DNA from: Desulforhabdus amnigena
GTDB taxonomy: Bacteria; Desulfobacterota; Syntrophobacteria; Syntrophobacterales; Syntrophobacteraceae
Direction of reading: 5' to 3'
Length of the DNA stretch: 64,000 nt
Assembly: GCF_027925305.1 (NCBI RefSeq)
Contig: NZ_BSDR01000001.1
Location: 156,001 to 220,000, forward strand
Under the pieces are notes generated by a model that had not been told where the DNA came from, did not search any database, and was given only the letters and a program-made list of their open reading frames with translations. How positions within the stretch are numbered: position 1 is the stretch's first letter; each line of letters begins with the position of its first letter. Below are positions 5,694 through 14,378 of the stretch, piece by piece. Both the position numbers and the translations under genes were made by a program.

Positions 5694-7216
5694 TGGCGGT
5701 AACCGACAAGGAGCGCAGACTCGCGGCGACCCTGAGCGATCCCGTGTTGTGGGGGCAAGCCTACCTCTACAACCGGGATGGCTCAGGCCGCGACTACTGG
5801 CCGCACCAGGTGGAGGACCTGCGCTGCCCGGCCAAGAACATCATCCACCTCGACGGCCGGGACGTGGGCAAGTCCATCGTGCTCTCGACCGACGCGCTCC
5901 ATTACGCCTTCACCACCCGAGGCGGTCAGGGCCTCATCGCCGCTCCGCACCAGGGACACCTCGACACCATCATCGAGGAGATCGAGTTCCAGCTCGACAC
6001 CAACCCGGATCTGATGAACAGCATCGCCCTGACCAAGTACGGCAAGCCCAAGATCCACCGCAAACCCTACTTCCGGCTGGAGTTCACCAACGGTTCGGTG
6101 CTCTATTTTCGCCCGGCCGGGGCTTATGGCGACGCCTTCCGGTCCCTGCATGTCGGCCGCGTCTGGGTCGATGAAGGAGCCTGGCTGACCGAACGGGCCT
6201 GGAAGGCGCTGCGCCAGTGCCTCAAAGCCGGAGGGACGCTACGCATCTACTCCACGCCCAACGGCCTGCGCGACACCACCTATTACCGGCTCACCTCGTC
6301 GGATCAGTTCCATGTGTTCCGCTGGCCGTCCTGGCTCAACCCTCTGTGGACCGAGGATCGCGAGGCCGAACTGCTGGAGTTCTACGGCGGCCGCGACAGC
6401 TCCGGCTGGCAGCACGAGGTGGCCGGTGAGCACGGCAAGCCCTCCTATGGGGCCTTCAATGTCGAACAGTTCAACCTCTGTCGGCAGGATCTGCTGGAGT
6501 ATCAGAAGATCGTCATCACCGATTCCGAGCTGCGCGATTGCGACACCGAGGAAGCGGCCCACGACCGGCTGGAGATGCTGCTCAACCTCACGCCCCGTAG
6601 CGGGCAGTTCTGGGTTGGCGGCGACCTGGGCTACACCAACGACCCCACCGAGATTGTCGTATTCCAGGAGATGGAGATCGGCGAGCGAACGCTGCTGAAA
6701 ATGATCCTGCGCGTTCATCTCGAACACGTTTCCTATCCGCACATCGCCCAGATCATCGCGCTGTTGGAGCGTTACTACACCCCGGCGGGCATCGGCGTGG
6801 ACAACGGCGGCAACGGCCTGGCCGTGGTCCAGGAGCTGCTCACCCTGGACAAGTACAAAGGGCTGGAGCTGGAAGGCAGGCTCAAGGGATACGACTTCGG
6901 CGGCATGACCCGGCTGGCGGTCCGCGACGGCAAGGAAGTCAAGAAGCGGACCAAGGAGCTGATGACCAGCCTCATCAACGGGGCGCTGCAGCGCAAGCAG
7001 CTCATTTTCCCCTCGGACGACCTTGAGGTGGAAGACCAGTTCACCACCCACACCTACACCCTGCGGGACGGCAAGATCATCTATTCCAAGGGCAACGACC
7101 ACATCATCGACGCGGTGCGCTGCGCCATGCTGATCCGGGAGGAAGGCAACCTCGACCCGGTCGGCGAAGAGGTGGTCTCGCTCAAGCCGGTGCTCACCAA
7201 TCCGATCTTCATCTGA
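5693..7216 (+). CDS. terL: Large terminase subunit (ATPase-nuclease)
   Basis: A 507-aa packaging motor protein that drives DNA into the prohead and cuts the concatemer. The N-terminal ATPase has a Walker-A-type loop GRDVGKS (residues 55-61) and Walker B with D160/E161 (VGRVWVDEGAW). The RNaseH-fold nuclease has the expected acidic residues D311 (GGDLGY), D370 (GVDNGGNG) and D473 (HIIDAVRC). Length is normal for the family. The start overlaps the preceding gene, and promoter copy 3 follows, so this gene ends the packaging block. Confidence 0.93.
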   Translation: MAVTDKERRLAATLSDPVLWGQAYLYNRDGSGRDYWPHQVEDLRCPAKNIIHLDGRDVGKSIVLSTDALHYAFTTRGGQGLIAAPHQGHLDTIIEEIEFQLDTNPDLMNSIALTKYGKPKIHRKPYFRLEFTNGSVLYFRPAGAYGDAFRSLHVGRVWVDEGAWLTERAWKALRQCLKAGGTLRIYSTPNGLRDTTYYRLTSSDQFHVFRWPSWLNPLWTEDREAELLEFYGGRDSSGWQHEVAGEHGKPSYGAFNVEQFNLCRQDLLEYQKIVITDSELRDCDTEEAAHDRLEMLLNLTPRSGQFWVGGDLGYTNDPTEIVVFQEMEIGERTLLKMILRVHLEHVSYPHIAQIIALLERYYTPAGIGVDNGGNGLAVVQELLTLDKYKGLELEGRLKGYDFGGMTRLAVRDGKEVKKRTKELMTSLINGALQRKQLIFPSDDLEVEDQFTTHTYTLRDGKIIYSKGNDHIIDAVRCAMLIREEGNLDPVGEEVVSLKPVLTNPIFI

Positions 7217-7225
7217 TCGCATCCT

Positions 7226-7257
7226 CCGACGTTTTCCACCCCGCTCCGGTAAGTAAC
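7226..7257 (+). promoter_or_regulatory. Putative phage late promoter, copy 3
   Basis: CCGACG (7226-7231), 18 bp, then TAAGTAAC (7250-7257), with GCTCCGG before it. It lies between large terminase and portal, 75 bp before the portal start. The leader contains CCGG-rich short hairpins. Confidence 0.68.
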
Positions 7258-7330
7258 CGGCATCGAGCCGGGTTCGGCCCACACGGGCCGGATGTGCGGC
7301 TGTCATGGCCGAAACTACCGAGAGGATCAC

Positions 7331-8839
7331 GTGGAAAGCACCGCCCATCAGGACGAACAACCCGAAAGCCTGGACACCACCGGCTTTGTCATCGCGCCGA
7401 TGGCAGCAGCGGCCGCGCTCGACTCGGCCGCCTTTGCCAAGGTGAACGCCGCCGAAGCGATTCCGGCCACCTGGGAAGAACGCGCCCGCAAGGCCTGGGA
7501 ATACTATGTCGAGGAGCCGCTGGTGAAGAACTGCGTCAACTCCTGGCGCACCTTCGCCGTGGGCGACGAGATCAAGATCACCAGCGATGACGAGACCCTC
7601 AAGGAGCAGGCACTGGAGGCCGCCTGGCGGTTGAACATCACGCAATTCATCAAGGACATGGTTCTTCAGCTCCTGGTGAAAGGCGACGCCATCGGCTTCA
7701 AGCGCTTCACCAAGTCCGGCCAGGACATCGAGGAACTGGTCTGCGTCAACCCGGTTTCGGTCAAAGTCAAATACGCCCAGGGCGAGCTGATCGAGGCCCG
7801 GCAATTTCCCGAAGACACCCCCGGCGGCGGGGAATCCATCCCGCTACCCGTCGAACAGGTGGTCCACCTCAAATGGGACGCACCGGCCTTCTCGCCCCGG
7901 GGCAACTCCCTCGTGCTTCCAGCCTTTCAAGCCATCGAACTGCTGCGCGATTACCGCCGGGCCGAACAGGCCATCGCCAAGCGCTGGGCTACGCCCTTTC
8001 GCCTGCTCAAGGTGGGCGGCGCGTTCGGCCAGAAGATGGTGATGCCGGACCAGCGGATGCTCGAACAGGTCCGCGACATGGTCAACAAGATGGACATGAA
8101 AAGCGGCTTGGTGGTCCCGTTCTACGTCAATGTCGAAACTCACGGCACCGACGGCCAGGTCCTCAACGTCGAGGACAAGGTCAAGGAGGTGAAGGAAGAC
8201 ATCGTGGTGGCCCTGGGGCTGTCACGCTCGCTGGTGACCGGCGATGGCCCTAATTTCGCCACCGCCTCGGTGAGCATGCAGAAGATGATGGTCATGATCC
8301 GCGAGATCAAACAGGCCGCACGCAAGCTCCTCGACTGGGTGTTCGACGACTGGATGGAGCTGAACGGCCACGGCGACAAAAGCATCCAGTTCATCTTCAA
8401 CGACCTCGACCCCAGCGACGCGGTCGATTTCAAGAAGCTCCTCATCGAACTCTACGACCGCAAGCTCATCAGCCGCTCCAGCCTTCAGCTCAAGATGGAC
8501 CTGGACCCGGACATCGAGGCCGCCAACCGCGAGACCGAACGTAAGCAGATCGACCTGATGGACGAGAAGCAGGTGAAGCCGGTGGTGGATATGGTCGTCT
8601 CCGGCATTCTCAGCGTGCCTCGCGCCCGGAAGATGCTCGGCATTCCGGCCGAGGACGATGAACCCACGGCGGAGGCGGCTTTGGTCTGGTCGGGCGATCT
8701 GGAGTCCACCGGCGACGCGGCCGTGTGCGACGAGTGCAGCCACTTCATTGCTGACACCAACCACTGCCGGGTTCACAACAGCGAGCGCACCTTCGACGCC
8801 CCGGCCTGTCGTTTCATCGACCGCCGGGAGCCCCACTGA
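7331..8839 (+). CDS. Portal protein with C-terminal Cys/His-rich tail
   Basis: A 502-aa portal protein, the dodecameric ring through which DNA passes. Typical features are the N-terminal region ending in an alpha/beta core (YYVEEPLVKNCVNSWRTFAVG), the helical crown and the SMQKMMVMIREIKQAARKLL helix. Start is a GTG at 7331 with GAGAGG just upstream; an ATG at 7292 is possible but lacks a good site. The last 45 residues carry CDECSHF, HCRVH and ACRF, a pattern of Cys and His that could bind a metal and is not usual for portals. It overlaps the MuF-type gene (TGATG). Confidence 0.88.
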   Translation: MESTAHQDEQPESLDTTGFVIAPMAAAAALDSAAFAKVNAAEAIPATWEERARKAWEYYVEEPLVKNCVNSWRTFAVGDEIKITSDDETLKEQALEAAWRLNITQFIKDMVLQLLVKGDAIGFKRFTKSGQDIEELVCVNPVSVKVKYAQGELIEARQFPEDTPGGGESIPLPVEQVVHLKWDAPAFSPRGNSLVLPAFQAIELLRDYRRAEQAIAKRWATPFRLLKVGGAFGQKMVMPDQRMLEQVRDMVNKMDMKSGLVVPFYVNVETHGTDGQVLNVEDKVKEVKEDIVVALGLSRSLVTGDGPNFATASVSMQKMMVMIREIKQAARKLLDWVFDDWMELNGHGDKSIQFIFNDLDPSDAVDFKKLLIELYDRKLISRSSLQLKMDLDPDIEAANRETERKQIDLMDEKQVKPVVDMVVSGILSVPRARKMLGIPAEDDEPTAEAALVWSGDLESTGDAAVCDECSHFIADTNHCRVHNSERTFDAPACRFIDRREPH

Positions 8840-11800
8840 TGCCGTCGGACCTCAAGCAGCGCATCCAGGCGGCCACCCTGAAAAGCCTGACGGCCCGCAA
8901 CCGCTACAACGACCAGGTCACGGCCCAACTCACCCAGGCCCTGAAACAGGCCGAAGACGAGGTCGCCCGCGCCATCCTCCAGTACCGCTCCCTAGGCTCC
9001 CTGCCGGACAACAAGCTCGCCGCTCTCAAGGGGCTGGAAAAGCTCCAGCTCGAACTCGACGACACCATGAAGCGGCTCAAGCGGGAGCAGACCCTGGTCT
9101 TTCGCAAGACGACCAAGGACTCCTTCAAGCTCGGTATCCAGCAGGGAATCGGAGAGCTCGCCGACGCGGCGCTGCCGTTCTACGCCGACCTGAAGCCCGA
9201 GGGCATCGACAAGCTGGCCACCAAGGTGTTCACCATCGTCGACACCAATGCCCTCGACTTCATGGCGCAGTACAACCTCACGCTCGCCGGTGACGTCCAC
9301 CGAGAACTCGCAGACGGCATCAAGCGCACCATCCTGAACGGCGTCGCCACGGGCAAGGGGGCCGACGACATCGTCAGGGACATGGGCAAGGTGATCGTCG
9401 ACAAGGACTCCTTTCGCCAGGCCGGAAGCCGGGTGTTCAGCAAGGCGCAGTACCGCATGGAGATGATCGCCCGCACCGAGGTCCTCCGCGCCCACAACAT
9501 GGGCAGGCTCAAGTTCCACGAGCGGGTCGGCATCCAGAAACTGGAATGGCTGGCCGTGGAGGACGAGCGCATGTGCCCGGTCTGCGGCGGCCTGGACGGC
9601 AAGACCTTTCCCATCGACAAGTTCCCTCAGCAACCCGCGCATCCGCACTGCCGCTGCACTAACATCGTGGCCTGGCCGATGACCGTCTGCGGCAGCGAGA
9701 TGGCCGCCCAGGCATCGCAGGGGGACGCCTGCATTCTCCCGCCCCATGTGCTGGAAGGCATGGCCGACGCCCAGGCCAAGGAGAACGCCAAGCTCAAGAG
9801 CGCCTTTGAAAACGGCGACATCGCCGACCTCGGTTCGCTGACGGTCAAACAGCTCCAGACCCTGGCGAAACAAAACGGCGTGGCCATTGCCCGGACCAAG
9901 GCCGATTTCATCAAGCTGCTCGATCTGGCCGAACCGGGGATCGATCACGGCGACCTGGCCGGAGCGGCGCTCAGCGCCAAGCTCAAGGAACACAAGATCG
10001 GCCTGCTGCGGACCAAGGAAGAACTGGTCGAGCTGCTCGGACAGAAGCAGGCGGAACTCAAGCAGGCCAAGCTGCTCGCCGTCCAGATGGCGAAGATCCC
10101 TCCCGCCGAGGGGCTGGAGGGCATGACCGCCCAGCAGCTCAAGGAGATGGCGAAGGAGAACGGCATCTCCCTCAACATGACCAAACAGGAGACCATCGAG
10201 CTGCTGGACAAGCTGGAACCCGGCGTGGATCACAGCGGCCTGATGGGCAAGGAACTATCGGCGGCCAAACAGAAGCACGGCATCGGCATCCTCAAGAACA
10301 AGCAGCAGCTCGTTGAGGCGCTGCAGAAGAAGGCCGGTGCCGACATGGCCCAGTCGGTCAAGAAAAAGACGGTCGACGAGGCCAAACAAAAGCTGATCCT
10401 GAAACAGAAAACGGCTCTCGAAGACGCCGCCAAGGCCGTGGTCGTTCCCGACACGCCGACCGGCTACAAGGATTTCCTCGACGCGATTGCCAAGGCGGAA
10501 CAGGCGGTTTCCGGCGGCACCGATCTGCCCCAGGAGCTGCTCGCGGCCCACAGCAAGGAAATCGCCCTCAAGAAACAGCTCTTCCAGGATCAGGTCGGAA
10601 AACTGAAATCGGCAGAGCTCAAGACGCTCGCCAAGGAGACCAAGGTCCAGTATTGGCAGTGGGCCAACAAAGACGAGCTGACCACGCTCTTCACCGAGAC
10701 CGACCCGGCGAAAATCAAGGCGGTTCAGGCCAGCATCGACACCAAGCACGCGGCCTGGGCCGAAAAGCATGGAGGCAAGAAGAAAACCGCTCCTGCCAAG
10801 CCCGCCACGCCGAAGAAAGAGCCGCCGAAACCAGCTCCACAGCCGAGCCCGGTCAAGCCGCCCGAGCCCAAGATCGTCAAGAAAGGCGCGGAGTTCGCCA
10901 CAGTCGATTCAGCGTGGCAGCAGAAAGGTCTGCCGTCAAAATTCAAGAAAACCGGCAAGGCCGCTGTCGGCGGCGCACACGAAAAGGAGTTCTGGACCGA
11001 CGAAAACGGCGACAAATGGCTGTTCAAGCCCATTGGCCGCAAGGATGATGAGTTCATCGCCTTCGGAGAGGAAGCCGCCTACAAGATTGGCCGCCTGATC
11101 GACCCCCATTCCATCGAGGTGCGCACCATCCAATTGAACGGCCGCACCGGCTCCATCCAGAAATGGCGTACCGATCTGCGGGACGACTTCGATTTTCGCA
11201 ACATCCTGCCACAGGATCTGACCACCATCGAACTGGAGCAGATCCAGCGCGAGCATGTGGTCGACTGGCTGATCGCCAACCACGACGGACATTCCAAGCA
11301 GTTCATCCGCGCCCGGGACGGTCGCGTCTACGGCATCGACAAAGGCCAGGCATTCAAGTTTCTGGGGCAGGACAAGCTCTCGCTCGACTATCACCCCAAC
11401 GGTGTCTGCGGCGAGGAAGAGCCGTTTTACAACAAGGTCTTCCGGGCGGCCAAGGAAGGGAAGGTACGGGTCGATCCGAACGCGACCTTTCGCTACATCC
11501 AGGAAGTCGAAAAGATCGCCGACGAGGATTACCTCGATCTGTTGCGACCCTACGCCGAGGGACGGTTCGCCAAGGACCCGGCCGGGCTGCGGCATTTCTA
11601 CGACCTTGCCCTGGAGCGGAAACACAATCTCCGGCGGGACTTCGAGGGCTATTACGCCGATGTGCTGGGGGATCGGGGCTTCCGCTTCGACAAGCTGAGT
11701 GCCGCCACCGGCAAGAAAAAGCTGCTCTCCGCCGCCGAAGAGACCCTGGTCGAGGAGGCCCGCAAACTCGGCTGGCAAGGCAAGACATTGCCCTTCGACA

Positions 11801-13416
11801 GCGGCGACGTGGAGGACCAGAACGCGCTGATCTTCACCGAGAGTTTCAAGGGGAAGAAGCGCACCGTGGTCAAGATGAAGATCCGGCCGGACACGGACCG
11901 CCGCATCGACGAGGTGCTGCGCAGGTATGTGCAGACGGCGGCCGGGGAAAAGGGACAACCGCTGGTCGAAGACAGCTTCTTCGAGACCGTTCTGGACGCC
12001 GTCAAAAACGTCAATTTCCACGTGGGCGACGGCAAGTACAACCGGACCAAGATCGACAAAGCCCTGCGCCTGCGCAAGAAACTGGAGACCCTGCAAAAGA
12101 GCGCCGACCCCAAGGTCAAGGAGATGGCGGACCATTATCTGAAATGGGTCAAGGAGATCGAAGAATCCGTCGACTGGGACCGGGCCACCAACGGCGTTTT
12201 CGAGCAGTATCTACCCAAGCTCGACGCGCAGAAACCCAAGGAGAATCCGCCGTTCAAGGTGGAACGCGGCAAGGTGACCCACACCAAGCGCAGGATCGGT
12301 TCCGGCACCATTACCGTCGAGGCCGACGACATCGACAACCGGACGCTGTTCAATCACAACTCCCGCATGCAGGACGGACACCAGTACACCGTCACCTTCG
12401 AGGACGGCACCCGGGTCCGCTATCGCCCCTGGTCCGACACCAACCTCTATGCCCAGCGCGGCGAGCTGGAAATGATCCTGGACGGCGACGCTACCCCCGG
12501 ACGGGTCGAGGCGATGCTGGAAAAGCTCGAACAGCTCGGCATCGACACCCGGGTGGCCACGGCGGAAAACGCCGAGCAGATGTACCTCGAAAAGCTCGCC
12601 TACATCCGCAAGACCGACAAGAGCGCCGATTACAAACGGCTGCAGAAATCCCTCGACGACCGCAACGCCACCACCACCGAGCGGGTCCAGGCCCTGCGCG
12701 GCTATTGGCAAAAGGAACTGGGCGTCCAGGACATCACCCAGCTTTCGGGATACAACCCGCTGGGCGAATACCAGGCGGGCTTTCTGGACCGCAACGCCAA
12801 GGGCGGATACCGGCACCAGTTCCGGTTCGACATCACCGAGGATGACCTGGAAAAACAGATGAAGGGGTATTCGCTGGTCCACGATCTGACCAACGGTGAG
12901 AGCATGTCTGGCTTCATCGACTTGATCATGGAGAACAACGGAGCCATGGTCAGCACGGTCGAGAAGATGCGCATGGGCGTGGCTCCGGGCGGCATGTCCC
13001 CGGTGGCTGACATGCAGACCGGCGGCGCAAGCTATTTCTTCACCCGCATCAAGAAGCAACCGGCCAGCGACGCCTCACCGGCCCTCTACTTCAAGAAACA
13101 GATGCTGCGGCGCATGGACGCCATCAGCTACGACCATGACGCCTACGGCAAAGTGATTGACGACTACGTGCAGCGCAACCGGGGGGCCAGCATCGACGAC
13201 TGGAAGCGGTTCTCGCAGCGCCACGGCAACGAGACCATCTTCAAATACTCGGTGACGCTGCTGGACAACATCGAATTCATCGTCGCCAGAAGCGACAACG
13301 AACGCCGGGAGATCATCCAGAGTTTCACCCGGCGCGGCATCAAGAAACTACCCGACGGGCGCAAGGTGGAGGACATCGTCCATACTCCTCAAAGCTGGAG
13401 CAAACGCAAACAATGA
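8839..13416 (+). CDS. Giant MuF-type head protein with kinase-like domain
   Basis: A 1525-aa protein, about three to four times the usual length of a MuF/SPP1-gp7 minor head protein. Residues ~205-280 are the MuF domain: RTEVLRAHNMGR, C246-x2-C249, LDGKTFP and HPHCRC (C271, C273). Residues ~330-500 hold two SAP/HeH-like repeats (LTVKQLQTLAKQNG and MTAQQLKEMAKENG). A Lys/Pro-rich linker covers ~634-680. Residues ~690-880 resemble HipA/PI3-4-kinase-like folds: K730 (WLFKPI), N814-H-D816-G-H-S-K-Q-F and D834-K-G. The last ~180 residues (GGASYFFTRI and a following strand-rich part) may be ADP-ribosyltransferase-like, at low confidence. MuF proteins can enter the host with DNA, so it may be an injected effector. 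Confidence 0.8.
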   Translation: MPSDLKQRIQAATLKSLTARNRYNDQVTAQLTQALKQAEDEVARAILQYRSLGSLPDNKLAALKGLEKLQLELDDTMKRLKREQTLVFRKTTKDSFKLGIQQGIGELADAALPFYADLKPEGIDKLATKVFTIVDTNALDFMAQYNLTLAGDVHRELADGIKRTILNGVATGKGADDIVRDMGKVIVDKDSFRQAGSRVFSKAQYRMEMIARTEVLRAHNMGRLKFHERVGIQKLEWLAVEDERMCPVCGGLDGKTFPIDKFPQQPAHPHCRCTNIVAWPMTVCGSEMAAQASQGDACILPPHVLEGMADAQAKENAKLKSAFENGDIADLGSLTVKQLQTLAKQNGVAIARTKADFIKLLDLAEPGIDHGDLAGAALSAKLKEHKIGLLRTKEELVELLGQKQAELKQAKLLAVQMAKIPPAEGLEGMTAQQLKEMAKENGISLNMTKQETIELLDKLEPGVDHSGLMGKELSAAKQKHGIGILKNKQQLVEALQKKAGADMAQSVKKKTVDEAKQKLILKQKTALEDAAKAVVVPDTPTGYKDFLDAIAKAEQAVSGGTDLPQELLAAHSKEIALKKQLFQDQVGKLKSAELKTLAKETKVQYWQWANKDELTTLFTETDPAKIKAVQASIDTKHAAWAEKHGGKKKTAPAKPATPKKEPPKPAPQPSPVKPPEPKIVKKGAEFATVDSAWQQKGLPSKFKKTGKAAVGGAHEKEFWTDENGDKWLFKPIGRKDDEFIAFGEEAAYKIGRLIDPHSIEVRTIQLNGRTGSIQKWRTDLRDDFDFRNILPQDLTTIELEQIQREHVVDWLIANHDGHSKQFIRARDGRVYGIDKGQAFKFLGQDKLSLDYHPNGVCGEEEPFYNKVFRAAKEGKVRVDPNATFRYIQEVEKIADEDYLDLLRPYAEGRFAKDPAGLRHFYDLALERKHNLRRDFEGYYADVLGDRGFRFDKLSAATGKKKLLSAAEETLVEEARKLGWQGKTLPFDSGDVEDQNALIFTESFKGKKRTVVKMKIRPDTDRRIDEVLRRYVQTAAGEKGQPLVEDSFFETVLDAVKNVNFHVGDGKYNRTKIDKALRLRKKLETLQKSADPKVKEMADHYLKWVKEIEESVDWDRATNGVFEQYLPKLDAQKPKENPPFKVERGKVTHTKRRIGSGTITVEADDIDNRTLFNHNSRMQDGHQYTVTFEDGTRVRYRPWSDTNLYAQRGELEMILDGDATPGRVEAMLEKLEQLGIDTRVATAENAEQMYLEKLAYIRKTDKSADYKRLQKSLDDRNATTTERVQALRGYWQKELGVQDITQLSGYNPLGEYQAGFLDRNAKGGYRHQFRFDITEDDLEKQMKGYSLVHDLTNGESMSGFIDLIMENNGAMVSTVEKMRMGVAPGGMSPVADMQTGGASYFFTRIKKQPASDASPALYFKKQMLRRMDAISYDHDAYGKVIDDYVQRNRGASIDDWKRFSQRHGNETIFKYSVTLLDNIEFIVARSDNERREIIQSFTRRGIKKLPDGRKVEDIVHTPQSWSKRKQ

Positions 13417-13925
13417 CCATGAAGGACTTTATCGAACAAGAGAAACAGCGGCTGCAGGAAGCGCTGCACTGGTTCAACAACCGGGGCAGTCGCATGACCG
13501 TCAGGGAAACCGGGGATCTCTTCCTGGATACCCTGGTGGATAGCTTCACCGTCACCCGGATCGCACCCCATTTCGACACCGCTGGCAACCATCTGCGCAC
13601 CGATTTCTGGCTGTTGTGGAAGGCACTCGGTTACGACGAGGGTTTTCAGCACGCCCACACCATCAAAGTGGTCGATGTCCGGGTCGAAGACACCCTGATG
13701 GCCGAACATGACGGCAAGGAGGCCGAAGGCTGGCTGATTGTCGAGCTAACCGACGATCTGGGCCGGATTCACCATGTCGAAATGATGGAGCCGGTCTCGG
13801 AGCCCGAGCTCGCGGCGGACTGGCAACGCTGGATCGCCTACCGACAAAAAAACGCCGAAAGATTCCACCGGATCGACGCCCAGCTTCTGGCAGAGCATCT
13901 CCGGATCGCGGAGGACTGGTCATGA
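13413..13925 (+). CDS. Unknown protein coupled to the MuF-type gene
   Basis: A 170-aa protein, start overlapping the end of the giant MuF gene (ATGA) and itself overlapping the next gene. It has a helical N-terminus (MTMKDFIEQEKQRLQEALHWF), a middle alpha/beta part and a helical C-terminus. No family recognised. Because MuF fusions with toxin-like C-termini are often followed by an immunity gene, this and the next gene are candidate partners, but that is inference from position only. Confidence 0.6.
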   Translation: MTMKDFIEQEKQRLQEALHWFNNRGSRMTVRETGDLFLDTLVDSFTVTRIAPHFDTAGNHLRTDFWLLWKALGYDEGFQHAHTIKVVDVRVEDTLMAEHDGKEAEGWLIVELTDDLGRIHHVEMMEPVSEPELAADWQRWIAYRQKNAERFHRIDAQLLAEHLRIAEDWS

Positions 13926-14275
13926 AACTGCGCTATATGATCGACTCGATAATGGCCGACCGGCAAGCCACCGTCCCGGAATACGTGCCCGTGGGCGTCT
14001 GGGTTCAGGGGCCGGGTCCCGGTCTGGATGCGGAGATGTACTACTTCGAGCGGGGGCCGAACGGGCTTTCCGACCGCAGGGACGAGGCCGCCTGGGTGGT
14101 CAACCGTCTGGTCGAGGCCGGGGCCACCTCGCTTCCGGCGGATTTTCTCGAATACCACCGGCTGTCCCGCTCACCCTATGACGGGGTCTTTTCCGAGATC
14201 ACCGAGAGCGACGAATACCCCTCCCTCGACGCCTGCGGCAAGGCCGTTCTGACGCGGCTGAACTCCGCCCGCTGA
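13922..14275 (+). CDS. Unknown small protein after the MuF block
   Basis: A 117-aa protein overlapping the previous gene by 4 bp. It has an alpha/beta-like N-terminal half (PVGVWVQGPGPGLDAEMYYF) and a helical C-terminal half. No family recognised. It closes the transcription block: promoter copy 4 follows after 16 bp. It could be an immunity-type or head-associated protein. Confidence 0.55.
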   Translation: MKLRYMIDSIMADRQATVPEYVPVGVWVQGPGPGLDAEMYYFERGPNGLSDRRDEAAWVVNRLVEAGATSLPADFLEYHRLSRSPYDGVFSEITESDEYPSLDACGKAVLTRLNSAR

Positions 14276-14291
14276 AATTCGCCGTCACCCT

Positions 14292-14323
14292 CCGACACAT
14301 CGCCAACGCTTCCGGTAAGTAAC
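14292..14323 (+). promoter_or_regulatory. Putative phage late promoter, copy 4
   Basis: CCGACA (14292-14297), 18 bp, TAAGTAAC (14316-14323). The intervening bases are almost the same as copy 5 (CATCGCCA, then GCTTCCGG). It lies 57 bp before the methyltransferase-protease start; a small CCCGC/GCGG hairpin lies in the leader. Confidence 0.72.
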
Positions 14324-14378
14324 CGCTGAACGCTCCCCGCAAATCGCGGAGAGCACAGCAAACTGACCGGAGACGTTG

